From Dipteris shenzhenensis (Eukaryota; Polypodiophyta; Polypodiopsida; Gleicheniales): a stretch of DNA of 64,000 bases. Every line of letters begins with the position of its first letter. The stretch's first letter is position 1. The notes beneath the pieces were generated by a model. It was not told where the DNA came from, searched no databases, and saw only the letters and a program-made list of their open reading frames with translations. This document shows positions 31,963 to 44,074 of the stretch, piece by piece. Location: assembly GCA_047967505.1 (NCBI GenBank), contig CM106541.1; one strand, written 5' to 3'. The translations under genes were made by a program, and so were the position numbers.

Positions 31963-32646
31963 AAATCTATAAATGGTTTAAAAGATACATATTTTGTAGT
32001 TTTACAATAGCTTCATCAATCACCAAGGCCTAGGATTTTTTCTTATCTTTTTATGCTAAGCTTCTAAGAGTTTTAGTTTTGGCTAAACCTATAATTACCT
32101 AAGGAGATTGTTGAAAAAGAATTTCTTTAAGAAATATCCCTCACAATAACTCTCAATACCAACCTCACATGAAAAGGATGCCGACATAGAGATGGCTATG
32201 TATGATGAGAGAAAGAAAGAAGATGAAAATGATGAAATGGACCAGCCATGTGGATTTGAGGTTATAGGCTAGGAGGAAAAGGTTTGCAAATTATGGTTGG
32301 AACCAAGTACCTTGTGTTTGGCATTAAAAAATTACTGAACATTTCCATGAAAAGAGTTTCAATAAAAGTTCATTAGATTATAATCTATGTACAAAGCATG
32401 ATGCCAAAGGAAACATATTTCTCAAGTTTTATATGTTGATGACCTTGGCCATATGCATTACTATTTGGGAAATGAAGTTTGGTGAGACCAAGATGCTATC
32501 ATGGCTATGCATAAGATGGCTACAAAGTCTATAAATGGTTTAAAAGATCCATATTTTGAAGTTTTACAATAGCTTCATCAATCACCAAAACCTAGGATTT
32601 TTTCTTATCTTTTTTTGCTAAGCTTCTAAGAGTTTTTAGTTTTGGA
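31963..32646. repeat. About 120-bp direct repeats, 562 bp apart
   Basis: TCTATAAATGGTTTAAAAGA through AGCTTCTAAGAGTTTT occurs at 31966-32083 and 32528-32646 with few differences. It could be two LTR or MITE fragments; no terminal motif decides. Confidence 0.85.
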
Positions 32647-32650
32647 TATA

Positions 32651-35600
32651 CCTTGTCGTGTTGAGTAGGTAAACTATAGTATAAATTATTCTAAGAATTC
32701 TAAAGAGACTGATGTCTTTTGGCTAGCATATTAAAAGGCTCATGAAATTTTAACATAAATACAAAAACATGTTTACTAGAGCTAAGCTTAAAATGATCTA
32801 AAAGTAGACGTTGATGTACTACAATAGGAATCTCACCCTTAAACCTAGCCTAATTCTCATTCTAGTAAGTAAAAAAGTAGCATGATATTTGTTAAACTTT
32901 TATCCTAAAGAAAGAGTAGCCTCAATGCAACATAGGATCAACACAAACATAGATTAAAATATGGAAGAAAAGCCTCAACACAACATAGGCTAAAATATGA
33001 GTAAAAAACAAACTACAATTCTAGCCATATAACACATGTTCTAGTCATTACAAGAGAGTAACCCTTGGAGCACTCACTAGCTAAAAAGAATGGCCAATAT
33101 TCATGAATATGCTGTCAAGGCAATGATTGTACTAAGAAAAATGGGGAAAAATGGCAACATGCCAAGACTAAGTAAATGGCATCTACAATTGGAACCAAGT
33201 AGAGCTTCTTTAAGAAGACAAAGTATAAAACCTAACCCAATCATGAGATACTAAGGAGTTAGAATTCCAAGAAAACATATGTTTACACGACAATGAGGGG
33301 ACCTCTACATGTATTATCTTTCCAAGCCACTTTTGCCTAGGAGTTCAAGACAAGAACTTAAAATGCCCATATAACAATGTTCAACTATTAATGCAAGTAT
33401 ACTGCAAACGGAATATAAGACAAGTGAAAACTTAGCAATGAATAACACAAATCCATAATGCCATCTCTTACTATATTAGTGATCCCCAAAAATTCCAAAT
33501 GTGTGTCTAGTTATAGGGTCCATAGTAATTACATGAATGGAAGATGTGTAAAAGCCACTATTCATTGCTAGTATAGTAACCTTCTATGCCCCCTACCTTT
33601 ACCTTCATGGTAAGCTACTTGCAGCAGCGAAGGCCAAGGGCGAATCGTCCATTTTGACCAAATTTTGTATAAGATCTTGCGGTTAGGGCTGACCACCCTC
33701 TTAATACAAATATAACTTTTTTTGGGGGGGGGGAATCTTTTATGCCCCTTTAAGGTGTAAAAAAGTTCCAAAAAGTGTAGAATGATAGTAATAAAGATCC
33801 AAAGGAACAATGGAAGCTGTGTACATGGTCCAAATCACATAAACAGTGAACTTTTTAATGATAAACACCACTATGCACATTGAGAAAATAAACTCAAATG
33901 TCAATTGAGAGAAAGAAATCACGAGTACAGCTAAGTAAGCACAATGCGTCTCCATAAGCACATGTATTTATAACTTCATTATAGAATAATGGAAAACTAC
34001 AATAGATTGTCAGTAAATATTTTTTCTTTGGATTTCTTACATGGGTTGCATGGTGTATAAAGTTATGATGAATATCTTACACAAATGAATGTTTCAGCAA
34101 TGACACAAAATGTCCTATGGAGAGATCATTTGCCATTTTGTGGAGCTCATCATTTCAACAAAGGTCAATCCATCTATGGTCATTAGTAAGTCAACGAATC
34201 TACATCAAATATAGAGACAACTTTAACACAATCCCATTACAAATCTTATATGAGAATAATCGTACAAATGTGCCCCAATTTAAGCCCATCATTTAAATAG
34301 GAGTAGCGGGTTGAATGTCAAACATTAGTTACTATAGATGATAACATGACAATTGATCTTATTCAACCAAAAGAAAATCAAAACAAAGACAATGAACTAC
34401 GAGGGAGGATGAAACAGAAACAAGCTTACTTGAGAATCAAGTTATGTCCAAATCTGTAATCTGCTTGGATGGAAGCTATGATACAATGACACAAACCTTA
34501 GACATCAAAGAAATTGATGAAAACTCTCAATCTCAAATACAAAAAACAAAGAGCCTAGAAACATATGCTCTCTAACAAATGGCGATGATGCCACTTTACA
34601 AGATATTACAAATAATCTAAAATGCAAAAGTAAACAATATAACTAGACACCAAAAAAGAAGACAACGTAATAAGAGTCTATCATGCAAACAATGCCTAAG
34701 AAACAACAAGAAAAATTGCTAAATAATTCAAGAAACACAAAAATGAAGAGAACCTCCCTTTATCAAAGGTAACTCAAAGGTAATCAACCAGATAAAGCAT
34801 TTAAAGAAAACGACAAAATGCTTGTTCTTAACTACTGATAGTTATAAACCAAATGATATAAGAGAGAAATGAACCAATGTAGTTGACCAAAAAAATGCTA
34901 TTACTTGCATATTTCGAAATGTCAATGACACATCGAAGTGAAAGCCGGTGCAAGCCACAACTCCTCTGTTGCTCTTGCCTTTGCACAATCTCTATAAACT
35001 ATTGTTCTTGCCTCCATGCATACTTATTAGGTCCATCTCTTCCTTGTGCTACAACAAACTTCTATCCATAGTGTCACCTATTTGCAACTCAACCTAGGGC
35101 ATCAGATCCATAGCAAATTAGCATCATCTAGAGTAGGAATAGCATGTAGCAGATGTTGATTTATGGTAGCAGTAATCAGATCTACATCATAGCTCAAATG
35201 AGCACTCTTTCTCTATCTCCTATAGGTTTAAAGAAGATATTGTTGTGTGTGTATCACAAGATTCATAACCTAGAAGTTCTTGCAAAGGACCTAGAAGGAT
35301 GGCATTTATCAGGATGGTCAATTTTATTGATTTACTATGTTCATGCTGGGCCACATTTACATGATGCAAGGCCTAGAGAAGTGGCCTAGAAGATCTGATT
35401 AGCTCGCTCATTGTGGGACTTGAAAACCTAGTGGTTGCTAAACATACGCTTGAGGTTCCATTCATTATATTTTGTATTTTCAAGTTAGAAGACTTTTCTA
35501 AAGGTATCACCATGCTACGTGACTTCTGACTTATTAATCATTGATACTAATTCAATAAGCCCTACTTAATATTAGAGAAAATGAATTTGGAATCTTAAAG

Positions 35601-36210
35601 TCAACATTGAATTAAGTAAAGCATTTAACAATTTGAAAATTCTATGGATATTAAAATGGTTGGTCCAAGATGCCATTAGTATTTAGTAAGTCTCCAACTA
35701 TCTTAAATTCAAGAGTGATCCTAGAAAATATTAGACCATCTTTTGATAAGTTCAAAAAATCTCTAGCTTCTTATTATCAATAATACTTTTCTTTTGAGTT
35801 TTGTTTCAAAGCCCTTTCCTTTGAAGGGTAAAAATCCTCAAGAAGAGTCCCATAGGCTTTAAATATGAGACTTGGATTCCAAAGGAAGAGGCGTGTAAGT
35901 TAAAACCAGCAAAAGAGATGATAGTGATGGGTTGGAGATGAGGACAATAGCAAAAAAGAAGTTGCTAATTGATATGACAAAAACTGTAGAGAGATCTTGA
36001 AAAGGTACAAGTAGGTGGCCCATGACTAACAACAAGTTAGAAAAAGAAGATAGAGACTCGTTTGGTTTGCTAGAAGGAATAAAGACACTAACATGCCTAT
36101 CTCATTTGAAAACAATGTAGAGAGATCTTGAGTGATAGAAGGAATAAAGTGCAAGGGGGAGATCCATGACTAAAGACAAGAAAAAAGTAGATAGTGAGAG
36201 AGATCTAAGA
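32651..36210. other. AT-rich stretch without recognisable genes
   Basis: Only short frames without domains. A G run lies at 33724-33732. Repeated phrases around AGAGAGATCTTGA and CATGACTAA occur from about 35985 on and lead into the inverted repeat at 36.2-36.4 kb. Confidence 0.45.
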
Positions 36211-36400
36211 TCTTGAATGATAGAAGGAAGAAGGCGTAAGGAAAAGGCCCATGACTAAGAAGGTAGTGACTATTTTGGTTCAAAATGTTGGAAAATTAAT
36301 GACAATGCACATTCCTATCTCCATTTCAATCTCTTTTTCATTTTTTTTAGTCATGGCCCTTATCATCTACGCCTTCTTCCTTCCTTATTCATGATCACTC
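36211..36400. repeat. Imperfect inverted repeat (about 50-bp arms)
   Basis: The left arm 36211-36258 (with GAAGGAAGAAGGCGTA and CCCATGACTAA) pairs with the right arm 36346-36400 (TTAGTCATGGCCC and TACGCCTTCTTCCTTCC). A similar left-arm-like phrase occurs near 36130. Foldback or MITE-like; no target duplication was found. Confidence 0.6.
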
Positions 36401-36979
36401 TACAATTTTTTTGAAAGTAGTTGCCATCTTCTTTATTTAAAGCATCCTTATCTCTTATGTGATATTGTCGTTCTAATATAGTTACAACTATGAGCTTTGT
36501 ATTATGTACTTCGAATCATAGGTGCTTAAATAGACTAAATACTTTGATGAAATTGATAATTTTAATTTAATTTGTGTTGGGATTAAGGAGTGGGTTTCTT
36601 GAGGCATTGCAATATGTCTTATGAAATTTTAATCATAGATGATTAAATAGACTAATGGTCTCCTCCATTTACTCTCGTCTATTCACTCTCCTCTCAAAAG
36701 TCACTTAATTACCTCGATTCGCCTTAATTTTGACACTATTGCAAGCCTTATTGCGATTAATCTATTTGCAGGCCGCACTTAATCAGCATGCCTTGTCGTA
36801 GGCCTTATCGCAATTGAGTTGCAATTGGAGTGGGTTTGTGTAAGTAGTGCACATCTTGTGTCATTTTAATCAAAGGTGATTAAACAGAACTAAGTGTTGA
36901 AAAGTGAAAATGAAAAAGTGAAGCGGTATTACAATGATCATATGGAACTTTTCAAAAAAAGAAACAAGGTGAATTACAT

Positions 36980-37462
36980 TCATAAGGCTTGCCCTGATGG
37001 GAGATTTAGGTTTTTGTAAAGAAGAGAGTGGTCAGACCAATAAATAAAGTTTGTCTCGAAGTTTGTATGATTTGTTTTGTTGTTTCTCCAGATTTGGTCA
37101 ATTGTGGATCCATTTATAGTTGTTGGTTGATGTATTAATTGTGTGAAATTCGCTTGTGCCATGAATGAACAAAGTTTTGTTGTATTGTTATTGTGATATT
37201 TGAAGTCAATGTTGAAATCTCCTATGATTGTGGTTGGTATTAAAGGATTTATTTTGGCTAGGAGGCAGTGTAGCGATGAAAGTAGTGCTATGGTTGTTGC
37301 CACATGTGCTTTGTAGACATTTACTATGGAAATGTCATTGAAATTATCCTTTGCGAAGACTGTGATTAGGCACTTTGCTCCCTTCTCATAGATGTATCCC
37401 TCATATTGCAAATGCATTTTGTCCTTGTAACAAGTTTCAATCCAAACTCTGTTGCTCAGCAT
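36980..37462 (-). pseudogene. Endonuclease domain of a Helitron/Helentron-like element
   Basis: 161 codons are open on the minus strand with the late motifs of an exonuclease-endonuclease-phosphatase fold: SIVNVYKAH, TTIIGDFNID (the GDFN motif), STIDQIWRN and the final WSDHSLLY (SDH motif). The N-terminal half of the fold, with the catalytic Glu, is represented only by YIYEKGAK-type sequence. It lies directly downstream of PIF1 helicase motifs on the same strand. That order, helicase then endonuclease, is known from Helentron-type elements. A LINE endonuclease is the alternative, but no RT follows. Confidence 0.65.
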
Positions 37463-37639
37463 TTGAAATTTGGTAAGGAGAGTGTTGTGAAATTGTTGTT
37501 ATGAAACTCTTGAAGACATAGGGTTGTTGCACTTAGGAGGCTTTTGTCGTGAAGGATGTCTTCCACATGTGAGTTTATAGTTCTTTTGTTTAGTGATTGC
37601 AATGTCTTATTTTGATTTTGGTGGGTTAAGAAGTCCTCT

Positions 37640-38254
37640 TGTGTGGTGATCCATTTTTTGTCTTGTCATAATCTCTCAATTTCTTTGATAATATTGTTGT
37701 CTACTTTGATGTGCTTTGGTTCTAGTGGATTAACGAGGAAAAGATTGTCAAGGTTGCATATACGTGACAAGGTTGTGTACGTAAGGCCATGTGCTTTGAT
37801 GAAACATGGGTCAAATGCCAAGATTTCCATGGTTAGTCCCTGAGAGCGATGGATTGTTCTAGTAGTTGTGGGTTGTATTGGAAATTGGCATATTGTTGAC
37901 TGAGTTTAACATGTTCTTGCCTATTTGGAATTCCCTTGTGATTGGATGTATTGGAGTCCAAGCAGATGGAATATTGTCCTTGTACAAAGACAAGTTATTG
38001 AGTCAAGCTTCTCTCCCTGTAGTGTTGTTAAATAATACCCACACAACATGGGGTTCTTTATTGTGTCAGAGTCTTTGAAAATCCCATCTACTCCATTCAC
38101 CAATCCATCTACAATGTCCAGATTACTGGAACAAATTTTGATTAGCAGTCCATGTTTCAAATGTAGTGCTTTATGTAAACTTGTTGTGTTCCTTGAAAGC
38201 ATTGGGATTGTAAAGTTTTTGCTACATGTCTTGTGTCTCTGGTCCATTGCTTGA
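37640..38254 (-). pseudogene. PIF1-like helicase C-terminal part (Helitron)
   Basis: Minus-strand frames show the late motifs of PIF1/RecD-like helicases. First comes HLKHGLLIKICSSNLDIVDG then LVNG (38190-38080), the usual Leu-x-x-Gly...Asn-Leu-Asp...Gly-Leu-Val-Asn-Gly. Next is TRTIHRSQGLTME (about 37868-37830), helicase motif V. Last is LTYTTLSRICNLDNLFLVNP (about 37795-37735), motif VI with its Arg. At least one frameshift and an in-frame TGA occur. Walker A and B and the Rep domain are absent: the LINE from about 38255 truncates the upstream side. Helitron helicases unwind DNA for rolling-circle transposition. Confidence 0.75.
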
Positions 38255-38257
38255 GGA

Positions 38258-39298
38258 ATGTGTGGTTCTTTTGGCCATGGTACGTTGATCCCAGGCCGTG
38301 CACTTTGGGTTGGTCTAGAGTTGGAGGGCTCCAAAATAGGAATCCTCAACATCTATGCACCCACAGACCTCCGATGCAGAGCCACTTTCTGGAGGACACT
38401 CACAGAGATTCTCCCAGACATGGATTCGTGGATTGTTGGAGGTGACTTCAACAATCTGGAGACTTTGGAGGACCAGCAGGGCAGAGGACCAGAGTTTACA
38501 GGTATAGCTCAGGCAGAGCAGTCCGCTTGGGATTCCTTTATCTTCGCAACAGGAGGTAGGGACAGCTGGAGAGACCCATCCTTCCGCCGATGGCACAGGA
38601 GCTTGGACTTCTCGTGGGGCTTCCGCAGGGAAGGAGGCAGACTCCTGGAGAGACTGGAAAGATGTTATGTCAGTGATTGGGCCATCAGCAGAGGTGCTCA
38701 AGTGGGTGTAGTGCCAGGGACGACACTCTCCGACCACGCACCAGTGCTCTTATCACTAGACTCGGCAGCTCAGTCCCTTCCTCCCCATTCATGCAGGATT
38801 CCTGATTCCATCTTCTCTAGGGAGGAGGTGCGCAGTAGTATCGGTAGCCTTTGGGACAGAGATTGGAGCGAGTGCATGGATCTGGTAGAGTCGGTGGCAC
38901 AGGCTTTGCAGGAGTCCAACCAGATTTGCCAGCTTGCAGCCCTTCAGGTTCGCCAGGAGTGGTGGGGCAGAGAGAGAGCTCTTCGTAGGGACCTCGCCTC
39001 CATTCAGCGACTCCAGCAGGCAGCTCCGGGTTCGGAGGAGCTTCGGATCCAGGCCCTTCGAGCCAGAGCCCTTCTTGAGGAGACTCTCCAGCGTCGCTCA
39101 GAGTTTTCTTATCACACCTCCCTCTCCTACTGGGCTCGGAAGGGCGACCGGATGAGCAAAGAGTTCTTCAAGACGCATGGCCAGAGGGCAGCAGGTGACC
39201 AGCTCTGGAGTCTTAGGACAGCAAAGGGGCACATCGTTACTGTTCCGGAAGAGGTCTTGGGGTTGGCTACCGACTTCTACAGGACTCTTTTCCAGTAG
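38258..39298 (+). pseudogene. LINE endonuclease C-terminal part and linker to RT
   Basis: 347 codons open. The apurinic-type endonuclease nicks target DNA for LINE insertion. Motifs seen: GILNIYAPT, WIVGGDFNNLE, LERCYVSDWA and LSDHAPVLLSL, the later conserved blocks of the fold. The N-terminal catalytic Asn and Glu blocks are missing. Residues about 180-340 form the helical linker (QALRARALLEETLQRR, then SYWARKGDRMSKEFFK). The first Met is fortuitous. It ends in TAG at 39298 with the frame continuing into RT, so it is a broken ORF2, not a separate gene. Confidence 0.85.
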
Positions 39299-40606
39299 GA
39301 GCAGCTTGCCCCCCGTACTAGACGTTCCCGCGAGGAGGTGTGGAGGCACATTCCAGCCCTTGTTCAGCCCAGCATGCAGACGACGTTGATGGCACCGTTC
39401 ACTACTGTCGAGATGCAGGAGGCCTTGATGGCCATCGATGGGCAGAAATGCCCTGGCGAGGATGGGCTCTCTCGTGCTTTCTTCACCTCTTTCTGGGATC
39501 AGATCCATTAGCCCCTCCTAGCAGCCCTCCAGAGGATTTTCAGCAGCGGACATATGCCAAAGAGCCTCTCTTCGGGATTGATTTGCCTCATCCCGAAGGG
39601 AGGAGACCGATAGGAGATCCGTCAGTGGCGCCCGATCACTCTCCTCACCACTGCCTACAAAATCCTTGCCAAGATGATCAGCGCCAGAGTTCGGCCACTA
39701 CTTCCTGACCTCATTCATGACACTCAGACAAGCTTTGTCCATGATCGCAGTATCCTGGATAATGTCTTCACCTTCTCAGAGGCGACGGAGTGGGCTCAGC
39801 ACAGCGGGTCGCACTTAGCCATCCTACTTCTCAACTTTGAGAAGGCCTACAATCGAGTGGACTGGTCCTTCCTGGAGGGTACTTTGGAGAGACTGGGATT
39901 CTTAGTAGGATGGATTCAGGGTATCTCAGCGTTATACAGGACAGCTTCCAGTAGGGTCATCATCGGCGGCAGGATGGGAGAGCGATTTCGATTGGAGAGA
40001 TCAGTGCATCAGGGTTGCCCCCTCGCTCCTTACCTGTTTCTCTTCTTCGCCGAGGCGATGACATGCTACCTTCGGGCGAGGATCCGGGGTGTTCGCCTTC
40101 CCATCAGGGAGGACACGGAGCTCCTGGACTCGGAGTATGCAGATGACACAGCACTGTACGTTTAGGATGATGAGATGATGCTGGAGAGGGTGAGGCTGGC
40201 CTTAGAGGTCTTCTGCTCGGCAGCCGGTGCGAAAATCAACTGGAACAAATCAGTTGGTTTTCTCACAAACCCTGGGGCATGCTCACAGTGGGGGAGGTTT
40301 TTGGGTTTCAGATGGATCCCGCGGGGGCAGACAGCTAGATATCTCGGCTTTCAGGTCGGCTTGGACATCACGCCAGCTCAGCAGTTTCTCCCGGTGCTAC
40401 ATTCCATTCGACAGAAGCTGGCTTTCTGGAGCACTGCTAAGCTTTCTCTTGTAGGTCATGCTCTTGTAGTCAACCAGGTTCTCTTGGCCACCGCTTGGTA
40501 TGTGGCCTCTTGTTGGTCCTTCTCGAGATCCAGCGTGGCACAGCTCAGGAGGATGGTCCGGAATTTCCTGTGGTCTGGGGGGGATGAGATACCAGAGCCA
40601 GGGTAG
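39299..40606 (+). pseudogene. LINE reverse transcriptase, inactive
   Basis: It continues in the same frame as the endonuclease, through TAG stops near 39511, 39611 and 40163. RT blocks: KCPGEDGLSRAFF, WRPITLL, VHDRSILDNV, motif A LLNFEKAYNRVDW, VHQGCPLAPYLF, motif C EYADDTALYV, then the thumb (GHALVVNQVLLATAWYVAS). Motif A normally carries Asp where this copy has Asn, twice; the first is a catalytic metal ligand, so the enzyme would be dead even without stops. The frame is lost near 40600. Confidence 0.85.
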
Positions 40607-41469
40607 CCTGGCAGACAATCATTCTTCCGCAGGCTGAGGGTGGCTTGGGGGTCATTGATCCTGAGCTTCAAAGTCAGGCCCTGCTGGGCAAGTTAGTTAT
40701 CCATGGTTTGAACCCGGGGGGGCAAACGTGGAAGATGTTACTTCAGCAGGGGATCAGTTCTTGTGTCCCGCGCCACGGTGGAGAGTGGCTACCGTCCCTA
40801 TGGTGGATCTTCACCTCTGCACCGCTTACTCACCCCCGCTCCCCGCTCATTCGTAGCCTTCTCATGGTTTGGAGGCGACTCCGTCTCAGTCTCCTCCAGT
40901 CCCCTCCTAGCAGTCAGGAGGAGATCGATCGCCAGCCGCTCATCTGGAACGATTTGGTCAGAGATACCTTGGGCCTTCAGCTGGGGGAGAGGTCACATAT
41001 CCTGTGGGACGGTTGGATGCGGGGGCCAGCCCGGTCCCTTCGAGTTTGGAGGGACACTTACAGACACTTGGAGACCGTTGCTCTAGCAGCCGCAGCCGAA
41101 GGTGTCCGTGGAGCTCAGGCGAGACGCATAGAGATAGACGGAGCGATTCCTGCCAGTTGGTTGGTTCCACCCGAGATTCAGATCCTCATGCCTGGTGATG
41201 ACCGTTGGCTTGGACAGTTCACCCCCTGTGGCATCCCACTGGTGGTTGCAGGCCGGATAGACGACAACTTTGTTTCCTTCTTCGCGGTTTTGGGGGACGG
41301 CCGACTCAGGAGAGAGGGTGTGCTCATCGACCCCCTTCTCTCATGGCAGAGGGTTCGGGTCGTAGGCCTCGTGGGGAAGGTTTGGCAGATCGATCCTAGT
41401 ATAGAGCAGGATCAGCTACAATTATGGCGACTCTGGCTTTGGGAGAAGCGGGCCCTTGTCAGAGCTTGA
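40607..41469 (+). pseudogene. LINE ORF2 segment between RT and zinc region
   Basis: After a frameshift near 40600 the frame runs on: QAEGGLGVIDPELQSQALLG and KLVIHGLNPGGQTWK, then WNDLVRDTLGLQLGE. This is the conserved post-RT stretch of plant L1-type LINEs. Another frameshift near 41470 follows. Confidence 0.75.
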
Positions 41470-41546
41470 TTGGGACCCAGGTGAGTGGAGATGGCCAGAG
41501 GTTCTGGTAGGCCAGGCCGACCCCTTTCTTCGCTTACAGCACGACA

Positions 41547-42185
41547 TTGGACAGGAGAGTTCTCGAGAGGATGCAGAGCCGCCCGCCCACCCAGCAGCCC
41601 AGTTGGTATGCTCAGGGTATCTCCAGGCTATTTTTGCAGGCCTTCTGGAAGGCCTTGTGGGAGAGCTGGCAGCCGCGAAAGATTTCCTACTTCCTTTGGC
41701 TACTCGCTAAGGGTCTTCCAGTGTGGAGCTGGTTGCGGCAGATCGGTCAGGATGGACTTTGTCAGATTTGTCATGAGGACGAGGAGTCACCAAAACACTA
41801 CCTGTGGAGCTGCACTCGTGCCCAAGAAGTGTGGAGGTGGACCTTCGGGATCCTTACTCGCACAGCACCGGAGCTAGGTTTGATCACCTGGGGCGTGTTC
41901 TGCCGGTGCAGCACCACACCTGGCTATCATCAGTTGTTCGAGGTAGGCCCGCAGGACCCCATGTTCCTTATCACACAGGGGACTTGGGGGCCGCTTGAGG
42001 GCATCCCGCCGCACCTGGCAGAGGCGGACACAGGATCTCAAGAGAGGCAACCAATCTGGGAGATTATTAGCAGCATCGCTGGATGGCACATTTGGACCTC
42101 GCGCTGCACGCAGATCCCCGATGGTACCTCTCTTTCGATTGCCCAGGTCATGGCCGACATCTGGAGTGAGATTATACACACTTAG
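41547..42185 (+). pseudogene. LINE zf-RVT zinc-binding region and C-terminus
   Basis: The frame contains WQPRKISYFLWLLAKGLPVW, then CQICHEDEESPKHYLWSC, the Cys-x-x-Cys...His...Cys of the RT-associated zinc domain, and WHIWTSRCTQI near the end. It is in a different frame from the upstream segment. Confidence 0.85.
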
Positions 42186-42497
42186 AGGCCAGTGGGACCA
42201 GATACAGGGAGATTCCTCTGGTCGGGAGAAGCGGAGACGTTTTCTCCAAGATTGGGATACGTAGGGCCTCTTCTTCAAGCATACTTCTCATGGCCTTCAA
42301 TGGCGCTATTCACCACCTCTCTGGCTGTTTATTCACACCCGCCTGATCCCTCTATGAGAGAGAGCTTTTTGTTTCCATTTAGGGCTGCATCCGATTTGTG
42401 AACGTAGCCCTGTCAGCTGCAAAACTGACCTCATGTATTTTATTTTTTCGAAGTAATATAATCAGCACTGTTTTTTCGGCAAAAAAAATAAAATTAA

Positions 42498-44074
42498 TTA
42501 ATCTATGTGAGCTCTAGGATGGTCAAGAAGATCTTTGTATGCAACAAGGGCATACTAAATGGTTTTAGGAGATCGCTATGTACTTGTCTTAGACAAGTAT
42601 GCTCAGATCTTCCCGGCCTAAACTTAGGCTTGAGAGCTTGGATTGCCTGTATATATATCTAGAATTCCAATTGAATCTTCTGAACAAGAGATTCATTTTT
42701 ATTGTTTAGTATAATTGAGAAGGCATGAAATCTAATAGCTACTGATCAAAGATTCAATGGCCAGAATATAGCTAGCAAGACACATCATTGCATCTAATTG
42801 AGAAAGGAGTGTACCTAATTGAGAAAGGAGTGTGGAGGTTGAATGTATTAATCTACAAGGGGGAGCTAAGATTATAGCATTATGGACTTGATAAATAGAA
42901 ACAATTTGGAATCATAGGGCCAGGACTTGGAGGTCGATCCATACAGTATATGGATAAAATATTAATTGCTAACGAAGCCTAGGAAATTTTCATGACACTA
43001 CTGGTAAGCGCACAAAGCATGCAAACGAATTTTCAAATTTATATTGATCATTTCTAAAGAAATTGGGGATCTGAAAGACAGAGTTGACAATGATGATTTG
43101 AAGGCAATATTTATGTCCATCTCCTGTCTAAATTTGCTGACACAGTGAAGATACTTCAATTGAATGCTGAGAAAGCTTGGTGGAAAATGTACTTGAAGAA
43201 CATTGAAGGAGCAACGGTTTTTTAAAGCCCAAAGTATACCATAGCTTATCATCATCAAGTATTGCTGTTGGATGCAATGAGGAGAACCAAATGGAGTCTT
43301 TGGCCATAAAGCTTCCCTTGCTAGATCACATGACATAAGATTTCAGAGCTTCCTGTGCATCCCAAATAGCTTTTCATAACATTGCCATCATTGTGATATC
43401 TTCTATTGTGGATTGGGAATTGACAATGAGAATTTTTAGAAATAACTTTCACCTTGTTGTCTATTATTGATAATGAGAATTTATAAATAATATGGTTCAC
43501 CTTGTCATGTAATTTGGGTCTGTTTAAATGGTCTCCGAACAGTCCTTCACAATTGTTTTGGGGACACCATTGTCACAACCTTCTAGAGTATTTCTTCTCG
43601 ACCACCAACATTAGCTTCACATCCAATACCTTCTTCATGTTAGCTTCACAGTTCGTTATATATCCAGCTGTAGCTTAGCCATCCACAACATGCATCATTG
43701 ACTTGCCAACCACTCTCTAGGTCCAGGATGTATTTTTTCTTTTGGACATAGTTTCATCTTCACTTCAGTCTATTTTTTGAAATTTTTTCCCAAGGCAAAG
43801 CATGATTTACAATTTAAGAGAGGGAAGTGAAAGTTAATGTTCTAGATCTAAGGTGTCCTCATTGTAAAGACTTTCATTGCATAGTCATTGTGCTCACTCA
43901 TGCACATACTGCTCTAATATTTTTAGATTTTTTTTGTTTCACTCTTGGTCACTATCATTTACCATCAGATAGCTCAATTCCCTTGAACGTGTTACTAGTT
44001 ATCTAGTGATGGATTGAGCAACCTCGGGGCCATCTGTAGGATACCTAAATATCTAGTGTCATGGTTGCACATGT
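42498..44074. other. No gene recognised; includes a repeat shared with the 57-62 kb element
   Basis: A minus-strand frame at 43336-42998 (112 codons) shows no domain I know. 43600-43935 resembles 61400-61770 (see the repeat entry). The left end of the copia element should lie here but no 3' LTR was found. Confidence 0.4.
43600..43935. repeat. Dispersed repeat related to 61.40-61.77 kb and 51.80-51.99 kb
   Basis: Shared phrases in the same order include TAGCTTCACATCCA, CTTCTTCA, AATTTAAGAG and GTCATTGTGCTCA followed by a late CTCTAATATTTTTAG-type stretch. The partner at 61.40-61.77 kb is the 3' internal part of the pol-less LTR element, so this is probably a decayed piece of that family. Confidence 0.55.

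Larger units (their letters stand above)
38255..42497 (+). mobile_element. 5'-truncated L1-like LINE
   Basis: ORF2 in order: partial endonuclease, reverse transcriptase, zf-RVT zinc region, 3' UTR, and an A-rich tail (AAAAAAAATAAAA at 42481). ORF1 and the endonuclease N-terminus are missing, as expected from incomplete target-primed reverse transcription. The left edge abuts Helitron helicase sequence at about 38255. No target duplication was seen by eye. It is GC-rich compared with its surroundings. Confidence 0.85.

Noticed and set aside
42998-43336. 112-codon minus-strand frame as a host gene
   Set aside because: No domain, no splice partners, surrounded by element debris.
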